A stretch of 64,000 nucleotides of DNA from SMWC01 sp964466315 (GCA_964466315.1 CAYXNS010000003.1:1-64000), one strand, 5' to 3'; shown: positions 45,981-55,518, counted from the first letter of the stretch. Numbers and translations are program-made. The notes: generated by a model from the letters alone, not told the origin.

Positions 45981-46225
45981 TTACTTGAGCACCTCGTCTG
46001 CGTGTATGACTTTGCCGCCGACAACAGTCAGGACGGCACCGAGATTCTGAATGTCGTCCTCTTCGACCACGAAATAGTCATCGCTCAAGACGGTAACGTC
46101 GCCGGCAGGTATGCCACCTCGAACGATGAGGCGAAACGGTCGCCCTGCGACCGTGCCTCAGCAAGCCCGAAGCAGAACAGCCAGCAAGCCAACGACAGCA
46201 CTATCTTTTTGTTATTGAAAATCAT
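45981..46225 (-). pseudogene. Internally deleted YtcJ-type amidohydrolase
   Basis: ATG 46225 follows GGAGGGG and opens a good signal peptide (MIFNNKKIVLSLACWLFCFG). Within about 35 codons the frame shifts, and another frame carries the typical YtcJ C terminus VTVLSDDYFVVEEDDIQ ... LTVVGGKVIHADEVLK, ending at TAA 45981. All of the barrel with the metal site is missing. Only the two ends remain, as in the TPR remnant at 12840. Confidence 0.8.
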
Positions 46226-46446
46226 TTTAATTTCCCCTCCACGCCCGGCAATACCAGCTTAGGGGCTAAGTACGGTTGCAAGTATTCAATAACGAAGCCT
46301 AGAATAATTAAATAACGATAATTCAGCCACGAAGATACTAGCAGAGCCTTTCCTACGACCCCTATAGCAGCTGCCGGTGTACCGCCCACGCGCGATAGCG
46401 GCTGCTACCGTTTGACGACTACGTCTTGCCTCTCAGGAGTTCGATC

Positions 46447-48132
46447 ATGACACGCAAAGCTTCCTCCCTCTTCACCGCGGTCACAGCGATCTCGTCACTG
46501 CTGCTCATGGGCTGCGATATCGCGCCGGACGAAAGCAGCGACGCAGCATCGCCCACTGCCGGCGACACAACTGGGCCAGCGCTCAGCAATGTCAGCCTGG
46601 TACCGAATCCGAATCCGACCGTACCACTCGCAGCCATCCTGAGCATTACGACTGACGAACCGGCCGGGCTGACGCTCAATATCAACGACGGCGAGCGAAG
46701 CTGGAGCGTGACACCGAACGAGGGAATGGTGACGAATCACGAAGTTCCCGTACTCGGCTTGCGCGCGGGCCGCGTACACACGGTTACCGCATCGCTCCAA
46801 GATGCCGATGGAAACGAGACGTTATCCGAAGGAGTCACGTTCGAGACACCGCCGCTGCCGGACGCTTTCCCGACGCCGGTAATAACCGTTCACAACCCCG
46901 ATGCCATGGAGCCCGGCGTTACTGTATTCAACATCAATGGCCGTTGGGGGTCGACGGGCACCTCCGAACCCGCCAATTTCTCACCGGCGATCATCGTCGA
47001 TGATGCCGGAGAGATCATCTGGTACTACTTGCCAGGCATTCATCGCGTTCACGACATCCGCCGGCTCGAGAACAGCAACTTCGCCTACGGAGCATGGCCC
47101 GGCACCGACGGCCTGCTCGAGATCGACATGCTGGGAAACGTCATCAACCAGTGGCAGTTCTCCGGCACCGTGAAAGAGGTTCACGCCGGCAGCATCCCGG
47201 TCGATACGGATTCCATTCATCACGACTACGTCGAAATGGCGAACGGCAACTTCCTGATCATGAGCTCGGAGAACCGCGTTATTGATGACTGGCCCGCGAA
47301 CTATGAACTTGATGGGCAAACTCAGCAGGCAAATGTCATCGGCGACGTGATCGTCGAGATGACCCGGGCCGGCGACGTGCTCCGTGAATGGAAGCTCCAC
47401 GACATCATCGATCCCTACCGTTTGGGCTACAACTCACGAAGTGAGGGGTTCTGGTCGAACCACTACGATGGCGTCGTCGAAGGCATCGTCTACGACTGGA
47501 CGCACGGCAATGCGATCATCCACGAAGAAGAAAACAACTCTTTTATATTGTCGCTGCCGTATCAGGACGCCGTGGTCAAGATCAGCATGGATACGGGTGA
47601 GCTCGTTTGGATTCTCAGCAACCACGACAACTGGCGGGAACCGTGGAGCGAGAAGCTCTTAACGCCCGTCGGCGACGTCGAATGGTCCTACAAGCATCAT
47701 GCGATCTCGCACACTGAGAATGGCACGTATCTCTTGTTCGACAACGGCGTGGCACGCTCCAGCCCACCCGACGCGAGGATGGCGCTTGAGGACAGCTATA
47801 GCCGTGCCGTGGAGTACTCCGTCAACGAAGAGACCATGGAGGTCGAGCAGGTCTGGGAATACGGGCCTGAGGACGAGCCGTTCTACGGACGCTACCTCGG
47901 CGACGTCGACTGGCTCCCACAGACCGGCAATATTCTCATTAACGTCGGCGGCCGCGAGACCAATGCCGAGGGTGTGAACTCCCCGCTGGGAATGGGCACG
48001 CAACGCTGGGCCAGCCTCATCGAGGTGACTCACGAGCAGCCGGCCGAGAAGGTCTGGGAGATGCGTCTCCAAGCCGACGACTCGAACTGGTCGATCTATC
48101 GCGCGGCACGGATCCCGAACGTCTATCCGTAG
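46447..48132 (+). CDS. Arylsulfotransferase-like lipoprotein
   Basis: Start ATG 46447 with AGGAG 8 bases upstream (561 residues). Lipobox LLMG-Cys23, an Ig-like domain to about 130, then the ASST propeller: GTVFNINGRWGSTG-like region, IIVDDAGEIIWYYLPG, DSIHHDYVEMANGNFLIM and SYKHHAISHTENGTYLLFD, where the conserved His residues lie. It may transfer sulfuryl groups between phenols in the periplasm. Confidence 0.87.
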   Translation: MTRKASSLFTAVTAISSLLLMGCDIAPDESSDAASPTAGDTTGPALSNVSLVPNPNPTVPLAAILSITTDEPAGLTLNINDGERSWSVTPNEGMVTNHEVPVLGLRAGRVHTVTASLQDADGNETLSEGVTFETPPLPDAFPTPVITVHNPDAMEPGVTVFNINGRWGSTGTSEPANFSPAIIVDDAGEIIWYYLPGIHRVHDIRRLENSNFAYGAWPGTDGLLEIDMLGNVINQWQFSGTVKEVHAGSIPVDTDSIHHDYVEMANGNFLIMSSENRVIDDWPANYELDGQTQQANVIGDVIVEMTRAGDVLREWKLHDIIDPYRLGYNSRSEGFWSNHYDGVVEGIVYDWTHGNAIIHEEENNSFILSLPYQDAVVKISMDTGELVWILSNHDNWREPWSEKLLTPVGDVEWSYKHHAISHTENGTYLLFDNGVARSSPPDARMALEDSYSRAVEYSVNEETMEVEQVWEYGPEDEPFYGRYLGDVDWLPQTGNILINVGGRETNAEGVNSPLGMGTQRWASLIEVTHEQPAEKVWEMRLQADDSNWSIYRAARIPNVYP

Positions 48133-48269
48133 CAGCCGACGCGTCGAAAACTCAAGAGAAACCGGCTCACATTTGCGTGTGCCGGTCTTTTCTGCACGGT
48201 GTTTCCGCGCGGTAGCCTCACGCTTCTGCCGCCGTTAGTATTGCGCGAGCAACACGTAGGAGAACCGCC

Positions 48270-48614
48270 ATGCGAATCCTGTCGACAGTAGCCATCGTTC
48301 TCGCCACGACCTCGCCCGCATGGGCACAGGACCGGGACCAACTCGTCGCACGCGGGGAATATCTCGCCGAAGGAATCCTCGGCTGCGGTAACTGCCATAC
48401 GCCAAAGAACGAGGATGCCGAGCCGATCGCGGAAATGAAATATGCTGGCGCCTTCGTCATCGACGAACCGGGCCTCCGGGCGTTCGCTCCGAACATTACG
48501 ATGGATGTGAAAACCGGCATCGGCAGCTGGAGTGAGGAAGAAATCATTGTAAGCATCCGGGACGGCCTGCGGCCGGACGGCACGCTCATCGGCCCGCCGA
48601 TGCCGGCGAATTGA
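48270..48614 (+). CDS. Cytochrome c, short C terminus
   Basis: 114 residues: signal peptide to about residue 19, then heme motif Cys39-Gly-Asn-Cys42-His43 and a likely axial Met111 in IGPPMPAN. Relatives continue about 30 more residues after the IGPPMP segment, with a helix; here a TGA follows three codons later. It may be truncated but heme ligands are kept. It lies 46 bases upstream of the dehydrogenase at 48661. Confidence 0.8.
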   Translation: MRILSTVAIVLATTSPAWAQDRDQLVARGEYLAEGILGCGNCHTPKNEDAEPIAEMKYAGAFVIDEPGLRAFAPNITMDVKTGIGSWSEEEIIVSIRDGLRPDGTLIGPPMPAN

Positions 48615-48660
48615 CGTCACGACCGAGAAGTATCCTTAGAAGAACCCGGAGAACATCAGG

Positions 48661-49947
48661 ATGGCCCACTATCTGAAACAGGGAATCTCTGGCGACGAGA
48701 TTGCCGATCAAGACGACCGTGTTCGCCGTACCGTCGAGGACATGCTCGATAATATTGATGCGCGCGGCGACGAAGCGATGCGCGAGTACTCGGAACGCTT
48801 CGATAACTGGTCGCCCGAGTCATTCCGCCTCAGCGCCGAGCAGATCGCCAGCTGCCACGACGAGCTCTCAACGCAGGTCATCGGCGACATCAAGTTCGCG
48901 CAGGAGCAGATACGAAACTTCGCGCACGCGCAGAAAGAGGCTCTCAAGGACGTCGAGGTCGAGACACTGCCCGGCGTGACGCTGGGCCACAAGAATCTTC
49001 CGGTCAACAGCGTCGGCTGTTACGTGCCGGGCGGAAAATACCCGATGGTCGCCTCGGCGCACATGAGCGTCGTGACGGCGAAAGTCGCCGGCGTGAAACG
49101 GATCATCGCCTCCGCGCCGCCGTATCGGGGCCGGGTCAACGCGGCGATCGTCGCCGCGATGGATTTAGGCGGCGCAGATGAGATCTATTGCCTTGGCGGT
49201 GTTCAGGCTGTAGCGGCCATGGCGCTCGGCACGAATACGATCGCGCCCGTCGACATGATCGTCGGGCCGGGTAACGCGTACGTGGCGGAGGCCAAGCGGC
49301 AGCTGTTCGGCCGGGTCGGCATCGACCTGCTCGCCGGCCCGACCGAAACTCTGATCATCGCCGACGACAGCGTGGACGGCGAACTCTGCGCCGCGGATCT
49401 GCTGGGCCAAGCGGAGCATGGCCCGACCTCGCCCGCCATGTTGCTGACGGACTCGGAGCAACTCGCGCACGACACGATGGCGGCCGTCGAGCGGCAGCTC
49501 GAGGTACTGCCCACGGCCGAGATCGCCGGCAAAGCGTGGCAGAACTACGGCCAGGTCATCGTCTGTGACAACGTCGACGAGATGGTCGAGATTGCCGACG
49601 AGATCGCATCCGAGCATGTCCAGGTCATGACGCGCGACCCCGATTATTTTCTCGACAACATGAGCAACTACGGCGCGCTGTTCCTCGGCCCGGAGACGAA
49701 CGTCTCCTACGGGGACAAGGTCATCGGCACGAATCACACGCTGCCGACGCGGAAAGCCGCCCGGTACACGGGCGGGCTGTGGGTCGGCAAGTTCATCAAG
49801 ACCTGCGCGTATCAGAAGATCACCGAGGCGGCATCCGTACAGGTCGGCGAATATTGCTCCCGCCTCTGCGACCTCGAAGGCTTCATGGGCCACAAAGAGC
49901 AGGCCGACATCCGCCTGCGTCGTTACGGTACGGCGAAGGCCGGCTAG
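48661..49947 (+). CDS. Histidinol dehydrogenase family protein, HpsN-like
   Basis: 428 residues with the family core VGCYVPGGKYPMVASAHMSV, VDMIVGPGNAYVAEAKRQ and GLDLLAGPTE-type segments. TNHTLPTRKAARYTGGLWVGKF fits the HpsN (sulfopropanediol 3-dehydrogenase) branch rather than true HisD. No other his genes are near. It probably oxidises a small diol or amino alcohol twice, with NAD. The preceding cytochrome may not be related. Confidence 0.85.
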   Translation: MAHYLKQGISGDEIADQDDRVRRTVEDMLDNIDARGDEAMREYSERFDNWSPESFRLSAEQIASCHDELSTQVIGDIKFAQEQIRNFAHAQKEALKDVEVETLPGVTLGHKNLPVNSVGCYVPGGKYPMVASAHMSVVTAKVAGVKRIIASAPPYRGRVNAAIVAAMDLGGADEIYCLGGVQAVAAMALGTNTIAPVDMIVGPGNAYVAEAKRQLFGRVGIDLLAGPTETLIIADDSVDGELCAADLLGQAEHGPTSPAMLLTDSEQLAHDTMAAVERQLEVLPTAEIAGKAWQNYGQVIVCDNVDEMVEIADEIASEHVQVMTRDPDYFLDNMSNYGALFLGPETNVSYGDKVIGTNHTLPTRKAARYTGGLWVGKFIKTCAYQKITEAASVQVGEYCSRLCDLEGFMGHKEQADIRLRRYGTAKAG

Positions 49948-51011
49948 TCGCTCGGGCGCGCTCCGATTTCCGTGGCACCGGGCCGGATATTGTTTCCGCC
50001 GGCAAGCTCCACGCAGTCGTAGGGCCGATACGGCACGGCCGAGATGTCCGCGTGGTCGCGCCCGCTGAACGGTCCGTCGAAATAGAGCGGATCGTCGGCT
50101 GTGTATTCACGCACGAGCGTCTGCGTGTCCTCCTCATACCAGAACCGTTCGATGACGTGGTACTGGTCGCTGTGCATGACCTCGTTAAGTGGGCTTACGG
50201 CGCCGTCGGAGATACCCGCCGTATCGACGACGAGTACATCGCCCTCCCAGTGCCCGATGGAATGCCCGGCGGTCGTGTGCACGAGGTTATCCGGATGCTC
50301 AGTCATGTCGAGGTAGATAGTGCGCTCGAGATCCATGTAGCCGTAGAGGATCGTGACCGTGTCACCGATCTGCGTGATCTGGTTCGGGAAACGGCCGAAA
50401 GGCCACCCGTGAATGATGCCGACGCTCTCGCAGCGCAGCGCCGGGTGGTCGAATTCGTACTCGAAAACTTCCGCGGCGGCGCGTGCGGCGGCCGTTTGCG
50501 TTGGGCGCTCGCGCGGCCCCGAACGCGGCTGCGTCGCCCAATGGCCACTGATGTTCGGCTGGCCGTTCGCGAGTCGCAGCGGGCGTTCGCGCCCCGCCCC
50601 CTCGGCCACGAGCACGGGCCCGGCGTCCTCGCGAGGCACGACCGTGCCGTCGTGGAGCACGAACGCGTTGACGTAACAGTGACTCGCCTCGCGCTTCGCG
50701 GGCGAAGCGTCGATCCTGATGCTCTGTCCCACTACCAGCGACTCGTTGGTCCAGCCCTGCCGCCGCAACGTAATCGCCGCGGGTAGCTCACAGCGCCAGT
50801 TCTCGGTCGCGTCGTCCTCGCCCGCAACATCGAAGTAGACATAGGCATGCGGATTCACGAGCCTGAAGTCCGTCACGACGCCCTCGTAGATATTGTGCCG
50901 GTCGAGGAAGAAATGCGGCGCGTCGGAGTGATGCGCCTCGGCGACCGTCATGTGCGAGAGGCCCGCCAATCCGAAAGCGATGGCAAAGCAGAGGGGAACT
51001 CTTTTAGGCAT
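49944..51011 (-). CDS. DUF6152 family exported protein
   Basis: Start ATG 51011 (355 residues); the open frame to 51146 adds an unlikely N terminus. Signal peptide to EAHHSDAPHF, then VNPHAYVYFDVAGEDD and WRCELPAAITL, and HSIGHWEGDVLVVDT. Same domain layout as the protein at 35954 but without the GMGMG run. Its end overlaps the convergent gene by 4 bases. Confidence 0.85.
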   Translation of the reverse strand: MPKRVPLCFAIAFGLAGLSHMTVAEAHHSDAPHFFLDRHNIYEGVVTDFRLVNPHAYVYFDVAGEDDATENWRCELPAAITLRRQGWTNESLVVGQSIRIDASPAKREASHCYVNAFVLHDGTVVPREDAGPVLVAEGAGRERPLRLANGQPNISGHWATQPRSGPRERPTQTAAARAAAEVFEYEFDHPALRCESVGIIHGWPFGRFPNQITQIGDTVTILYGYMDLERTIYLDMTEHPDNLVHTTAGHSIGHWEGDVLVVDTAGISDGAVSPLNEVMHSDQYHVIERFWYEEDTQTLVREYTADDPLYFDGPFSGRDHADISAVPYRPYDCVELAGGNNIRPGATEIGARPSD

Positions 51012-51236
51012 TTTCAAATCATCTTCCATAGCGAGTGCGGCCTGATGGGAATTCCGACATGATAGCAACAGGGGCAGTTCCCTGGTAAGCGCAGCCGGCC
51101 GATAAGTACAATGAGTGCAAGTATTTATTATCTTTATGTTTTCCATTTATGACAGGTAGCCGGTTAGAATCTCCCGGTAGCCGTCCGGGCTCTCATGGAG
51201 TTCGAGAATCGAAGAACAACTCAAGGGGATTACGCT

Positions 51237-51917
51237 ATGAGAGTGTCTTTACGTCTTGCCTTCTGCCTCATCTCTCTGATGATCGGCATGGCACAAACCG
51301 TTCATTCCCAGACGAACGACGCAGCCTATGTCGTCACCTATATCGAGGTCATGCCGGTATCAACCTCGCAGGCCATCGATCTACTGGTAGACCACGCCGA
51401 AGCGAGCCACGATGACGATGGGAACTCCCTGTTTCAGGTTCTACAACGGATAGGCCGCCCCAATCATTTCGCAATACTCGAGACCTGGGCCGATGCCGAT
51501 GCGCAAGAAACCCATGCTAGCGCTGGACACACACGTGCGTTCCGGGCGGCTCTGGACCCACTGCTCTACAGCCCATACGATCAGCGCTTGCACACGGAGC
51601 TACACGTTGGCGGCCGTGCCGACACGGGCGGTTCTATCTACGGTCTCACGCACATCGATATCATCCCGACAGGCCTCAACGAAGGTCTCGAGCGTATCGC
51701 TGCACTCGTTGCTGCGAGCCGCGGGGATGCCGGCGTGGTCCGCTTTGATGTTCTGACGCAGGTGAGCCGCCGCAATCATATGACGCTTGTGGAGAGTTGG
51801 GAGAGCGTGGGCTCACAGGAAGCTCATTCGACAGCCGGGCACAAGAAGGTGTTCCGCGACGCACTGCAGCCGTTGAGTGGCAGTCTCTACGACGAGCGCC
51901 TCTACAGAGTGCTGTAG
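51237..51917 (+). CDS. Exported protein with two ABM-type domains
   Basis: Start ATG 51237 (226 residues) with signal peptide to HSQ. Two similar halves each contain a pattern F-x-V-L-Q/T-x-x-x-R-x-N-H-(F/M)-x-x-(L/V)-E-(T/S)-W and H-(T/K)-x-(A/V)-F-R-x-A-L-(D/Q)-P-L, typical of antibiotic-biosynthesis monooxygenase (ABM) folds. The tandem in an exported protein is unusual. Function unknown. Confidence 0.8.
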   Translation: MRVSLRLAFCLISLMIGMAQTVHSQTNDAAYVVTYIEVMPVSTSQAIDLLVDHAEASHDDDGNSLFQVLQRIGRPNHFAILETWADADAQETHASAGHTRAFRAALDPLLYSPYDQRLHTELHVGGRADTGGSIYGLTHIDIIPTGLNEGLERIAALVAASRGDAGVVRFDVLTQVSRRNHMTLVESWESVGSQEAHSTAGHKKVFRDALQPLSGSLYDERLYRVL

Positions 51918-51933
51918 GCGACGGTCGAACGGC

Positions 51934-51962
51934 AAAGAAAAGGGGGCGGTTCCCTTTTCTTT
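51934..51962. repeat. 11-bp arm hairpin (same family)
   Basis: AAAGAAAAGGG (51934-51944) and CCCTTTTCTTT (51952-51962) are exact reverse complements with loop GGCGGTT. It follows the ABM gene stop by 17 bases, where a terminator would be. Confidence 0.88.
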
Positions 51963-52047
51963 AATAACGGTGAGTGTGGGAGCGACGGCCGTGATGCGAT
52001 TCTGACCGGCAGTTCGTGCTTGTGGGTGCCGGGTAAAAGCTTAAAAT

Positions 52048-52066
52048 AAGAAAGATTATCATTCGC
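52048..52066 (+). promoter_or_regulatory. Fur-box-like site upstream of feoA
   Basis: The 19 bases AAGAAAGATTATCATTCGC match the Fur-box consensus at 13 of 19 positions, including the central GAT-ATCATT. It lies 22 bases before the feoA start, so iron-repressed expression of feoAB is likely. Confidence 0.6.
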
Positions 52067-52088
52067 ATCTAGGAACACAGTACAGACC

Positions 52089-52325
52089 ATGACTCTGGCC
52101 GATCTCAACAAGGGCGACTGCGTCCACATCGAGTCTATCGACACGGCTACCCGAAGCGTACAGCGACTCATGGTCATGGGCCTCGTCGAAGGCGCCGAAC
52201 TTCGGTTCGTAGGCGCCTCGTTGGGCGGAGATCCACTGGAGTTCCTCCTTCATGGCAGCGCCGTGTCGCTGCGCCGGGCCGATGCCCGGCAGTTCGAGAT
52301 CCGGCCCCAGCCGATCGATGGCTAG
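52089..52325 (+). CDS. feoA: Ferrous iron transport protein A
   Basis: 78 residues of SH3-like fold: MTLADLNKGD, MVMGLVEGAELRFVG and the C-terminal SLRRADARQFEI are typical FeoA. It regulates or supports FeoB. Its last codons overlap the feoB start. Confidence 0.93.
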   Translation: MTLADLNKGDCVHIESIDTATRSVQRLMVMGLVEGAELRFVGASLGGDPLEFLLHGSAVSLRRADARQFEIRPQPIDG

Positions 52326-54504
52326 CCCCAACACAATCAGCGTGCCCGTGGATCGACTCACGGTCGCCCGCAATGTGACTATCGTGCTGGTCGGCAACCC
52401 CAACTCCGGCAAGAGCACGGTGTTCAACCGATTGACGGGCTTGCGGCAGAAAACCGGCAATTTCCCCGGCGTCACCGTTGAGAAACGCATCGGCAAACTC
52501 ACACTGGAAGGTATCGTGATGGATCTCGTTGATCTGCCAGGAACCTATTCGCTGAGTTCCAACTCCGATGACGAACGTATCGCCGTCGATGTACTGCTCG
52601 GCCGGGTAGCTGGGACTCCCCTGCCCGATGTCATTCTCGCCGTGATCGACGCAACGCGACTCTACCAGAGCCTGTACCTTCTGCAGCAGCTCGCGGAACT
52701 CGGCCGGCCCATGGTCGTTGCTTTGACGATGACCGACGCGGCACTGCGGAAAGGCATTCGAGTCAATACCGAAGCACTTTCCGAACGGCTGGAAGGTATT
52801 CCCGCATGCACGATCATCGCGACGACAGGGAGTGGTATCGATCGTCTCAGGGAACTCATCGCACAAGCCGTGACGAGTCAACCTCCTGGGGCACGCTCGT
52901 TCTGGCCGGATCTCCGCCGGACGGCCGAGGTAGTGCGGGAGGAATTCGAGGAGACGACGCTGAGCGTCGTCGAGATCGAACGCGCATTGATTGACTCCGA
53001 TACTCAGTCGATCGACACGCTGCGAACGACATCGGGGGAAGGCGCAGTAAAACGAGTCGCCGAGTTGCGAGAAAATCTATGCGGAGACGAGCCGCCGCTC
53101 GCCGTCGAGGCCCGCAATCGCTACGAGTGGATCAAGCGAACGCTGCCGCATGTTCAATCGAAGGCTGGAGCGGCGACCCGTTGGAGCAGCAAATTCGCAA
53201 CCTGGCTCAATCGGCCCCTGCCGGCCATAGTGCTATTTCTGATCGTGATGGCAACGGTCTTTCAAGCCGTATTCGCCTGGGCCACACCCTTGATGGATCT
53301 CATCGACGCAGGCTCGAGCGCCACTGGCGGCTGGCTTGAGGCCGTACTCCCGGCCGGTTTTATAACGAGCCTGCTCGTCGACGGCATCATCGCCGGTGTC
53401 GGCAGCGTCATTATCTTCTTGCCTCAGATCCTGATCCTGTTCCTCTTTATTATCGTCATGGAGGATACGGGCTATCTGGCACGGGCCGCCTTCCTCGTCG
53501 ATCGCGGTATGCGCGCCGTAGGGCTTTCCGGTCAATCGGTTATTCCTTTGTTGTCCGGTTTCGCTTGCGCCGTACCCAGCATCATGGCGACTCGGGTCAT
53601 CCCCAATCGGCGCGACCGTATTGCAACCATCATGGCTGCACCCTTCATGACCTGCTCTGCGCGCCTTCCCGTATACGCGTTACTGATCGCGGCGTTCGTC
53701 CCAAGCCGGAACTTCGGTCTCCTGAATCTTCAAGGCATCGTGCTTTTCGGGCTCTATATGCTCGGGATCGTCGGCGGCGTCGCAACCGCGCTGCTTTTGA
53801 AGCGATCGGCGCTGCGCGGCCCGAGCCCAACCTTCATCCTCGCCCTGCCCGAGTTCCACATGCCGAACGTGCAGACGGTTCTGATGAAGCTACTCGACCG
53901 GGCACGAATCTTTCTGCGCCGTGCCGGTACCGTCATCTTTACGGTCGCGGTCATCGTATGGGCACTGGCCTATTTTCCGCGTTCCGAGTTGATAGAAACG
54001 GATCGTGTGAATGCCCAGATTCAGGCAGTCGCCACGCTTGAGAGTGAAGCGCTAGAGCAAGCCACCGTGCAGATCGATAACGACGCTGCCGCGGCGCATC
54101 TGTCCCAGAGCTGGCTCGGCCGAGCCGGGCAATTTGTGGCACCGGTGTTCTCACCGCTCGGCTGGGACTGGCGAATCTCCGCCGCGGTCATCGCGGGCTT
54201 CCCAGCACGCGAGGTCGTGGTCGCCGTACTCGGAACGATCTACGCCGTCGGAGCTGCCGCCGATGAAGCGAGTCTTCAGGACCGCTTGACGTCGGCGACC
54301 TGGCCCGATGGCAACCCGGTTTTTACGTTGCCTATGGTTCTGGGGCTACTTCTGTTCTACGCCTGGTGCCTGCAGTGCGCGGCAACACTCGCCGTCATCA
54401 AGCGCGAGACCAACGGCTGGGGATGGCCGGTCTTCGCGTGGAGTTATATGTCGGTGTTGGGCTATCTCGGCGCATTACTGATCTTTCAGATCAGCAGCAC
54501 CTAG
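52318..54504 (+). CDS. feoB: Ferrous iron transporter B
   Basis: Start ATG 52318, overlapping feoA by 8 bases (728 residues). G1 GNPNSGKST (from Gly26), G3 DLPGTYSL and the membrane part with LVDGIIAGVGSVIIFLPQI and SGFACAVPSIMATR are FeoB hallmarks. Fe(II) import with GTP hydrolysis. No feoC seen. A hairpin at its stop probably ends the operon. Confidence 0.96.
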   Translation: MASPNTISVPVDRLTVARNVTIVLVGNPNSGKSTVFNRLTGLRQKTGNFPGVTVEKRIGKLTLEGIVMDLVDLPGTYSLSSNSDDERIAVDVLLGRVAGTPLPDVILAVIDATRLYQSLYLLQQLAELGRPMVVALTMTDAALRKGIRVNTEALSERLEGIPACTIIATTGSGIDRLRELIAQAVTSQPPGARSFWPDLRRTAEVVREEFEETTLSVVEIERALIDSDTQSIDTLRTTSGEGAVKRVAELRENLCGDEPPLAVEARNRYEWIKRTLPHVQSKAGAATRWSSKFATWLNRPLPAIVLFLIVMATVFQAVFAWATPLMDLIDAGSSATGGWLEAVLPAGFITSLLVDGIIAGVGSVIIFLPQILILFLFIIVMEDTGYLARAAFLVDRGMRAVGLSGQSVIPLLSGFACAVPSIMATRVIPNRRDRIATIMAAPFMTCSARLPVYALLIAAFVPSRNFGLLNLQGIVLFGLYMLGIVGGVATALLLKRSALRGPSPTFILALPEFHMPNVQTVLMKLLDRARIFLRRAGTVIFTVAVIVWALAYFPRSELIETDRVNAQIQAVATLESEALEQATVQIDNDAAAAHLSQSWLGRAGQFVAPVFSPLGWDWRISAAVIAGFPAREVVVAVLGTIYAVGAAADEASLQDRLTSATWPDGNPVFTLPMVLGLLLFYAWCLQCAATLAVIKRETNGWGWPVFAWSYMSVLGYLGALLIFQISST

Positions 54505-54531
54505 AAAAAAAGGGCTAGATCCCTTTTTTTC
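54504..54531. terminator. A-run/GGG...CCC/T-run terminator after feoB
   Basis: GAAAAAAAGGG (54504-54514) and CCCTTTTTTTC (54521-54531) pair fully around CTAGAT. It starts at the last base of the feoB stop and ends in a T-run on either strand, so it can terminate feoB and the convergent SDR gene. Confidence 0.85.
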
Positions 54532-54537
54532 GAGGTT

Positions 54538-55518
54538 CTAGATCAGATACGGTCGGGTCAGGTCCTCCGATACCGACCAGAGTCTCTCGGCCATGGCGTC
54601 ATCCAGCATGTTCGCGTCCGGTGTAGCCGGATTACAGTCTGAAAAATAACAGCCGCTCACGCCCACCAGTTCCGGACTCGTCGCGACATAGCAGGTCGTT
54701 GCGGCGCCCTCTTCGACCGACTTCAGGAAAAACAATCCCGCAAAACGAAAGATCGCGTTCTGCCAACCCGGCAGGTTGCGCGCGATATTCGTCACCACGA
54801 CTCCCGGGTGAAGTGCGTTGCAAGTCGCGTTAGTGCCCTCGAGGCGGTACGCGAGTTCGCGCGCGAACAGGCCATTCGCGAGCTTGGAGTGCCCGTAGAG
54901 TCTCTGGCGATCAAAATCGCCCTCGCCTGCGAGATTATCGAACTGAATGCCATCTGCGGGCGCCGAACGATGGGCCCGACTCGCGACGACGACGACCCGG
55001 CCTTTAGGCGATGCGAGCACCTGCTCCAGCAAACGATTCACGAGGATGAAGTGACCGAGGTGATTGACGACGAAATGCATCTCTAGAGCGCGCACCCGTT
55101 GGAGCTCATTCAGCAGGACGCCCGCATTGCAGATCAGCATATCGATGGAGTCGGTCTGGGCCCGCGCCGCTTCGGCGCACGCGACGACGGAGTCGAAATC
55201 TGACAACTCCAGAACGAGGGGCGTCGTATTCCCCGCGATACTGTCACACGCGATCCGCCCCTTCTCGGCCGTGCGCGCCGTACCGAGAACGTGCGCACCG
55301 CGCAGAGCCAGCACACGCATCGTCTCGTAGCCGATACCGGTGTTGACGCCCGTGACGAGCGCGGTCTTGCCAGTGAGATCTAAACCTTGGGTCACTTGCT
55401 CAGCCGTGGAGTCTTCATCGTAGGAACTGATCGGCGTATCGACGCAGGCCGCTCTGAGCACTACCGGGCCCATGCTCATGAGAACCCCGCCCTGCAAGAT
55501 GTGCCTTCGATTCATCAT
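54538..55518 (-). CDS. Exported SDR oxidoreductase (retinol-dehydrogenase-like)
   Basis: 326 residues, with an N-terminal NRRHILQGG, a twin-arginine-like signal. SDR motifs: TALVTGVNTGIGYE, ICNAGVLL, VVVASRAHR and YGHSKLAN (YxxxK). An exported SDR is uncommon and depends on the Tat signal being real. Confidence 0.85.
   Translation of the reverse strand: MMNRRHILQGGVLMSMGPVVLRAACVDTPISSYDEDSTAEQVTQGLDLTGKTALVTGVNTGIGYETMRVLALRGAHVLGTARTAEKGRIACDSIAGNTTPLVLELSDFDSVVACAEAARAQTDSIDMLICNAGVLLNELQRVRALEMHFVVNHLGHFILVNRLLEQVLASPKGRVVVVASRAHRSAPADGIQFDNLAGEGDFDRQRLYGHSKLANGLFARELAYRLEGTNATCNALHPGVVVTNIARNLPGWQNAIFRFAGLFFLKSVEEGAATTCYVATSPELVGVSGCYFSDCNPATPDANMLDDAMAERLWSVSEDLTRPYLI

Noticed and set aside
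48612..48614. TGA ending the cytochrome c gene as a possible Sec codon
   Set aside because: The codons after it do not resemble cytochrome c and no SECIS-like fold was seen.
49779..50786. Plus-strand ORF of 335 codons running out of the HpsN-like gene
   Set aside because: Out-of-frame with HpsN, then antisense to the DUF6152 gene; no recognisable family.
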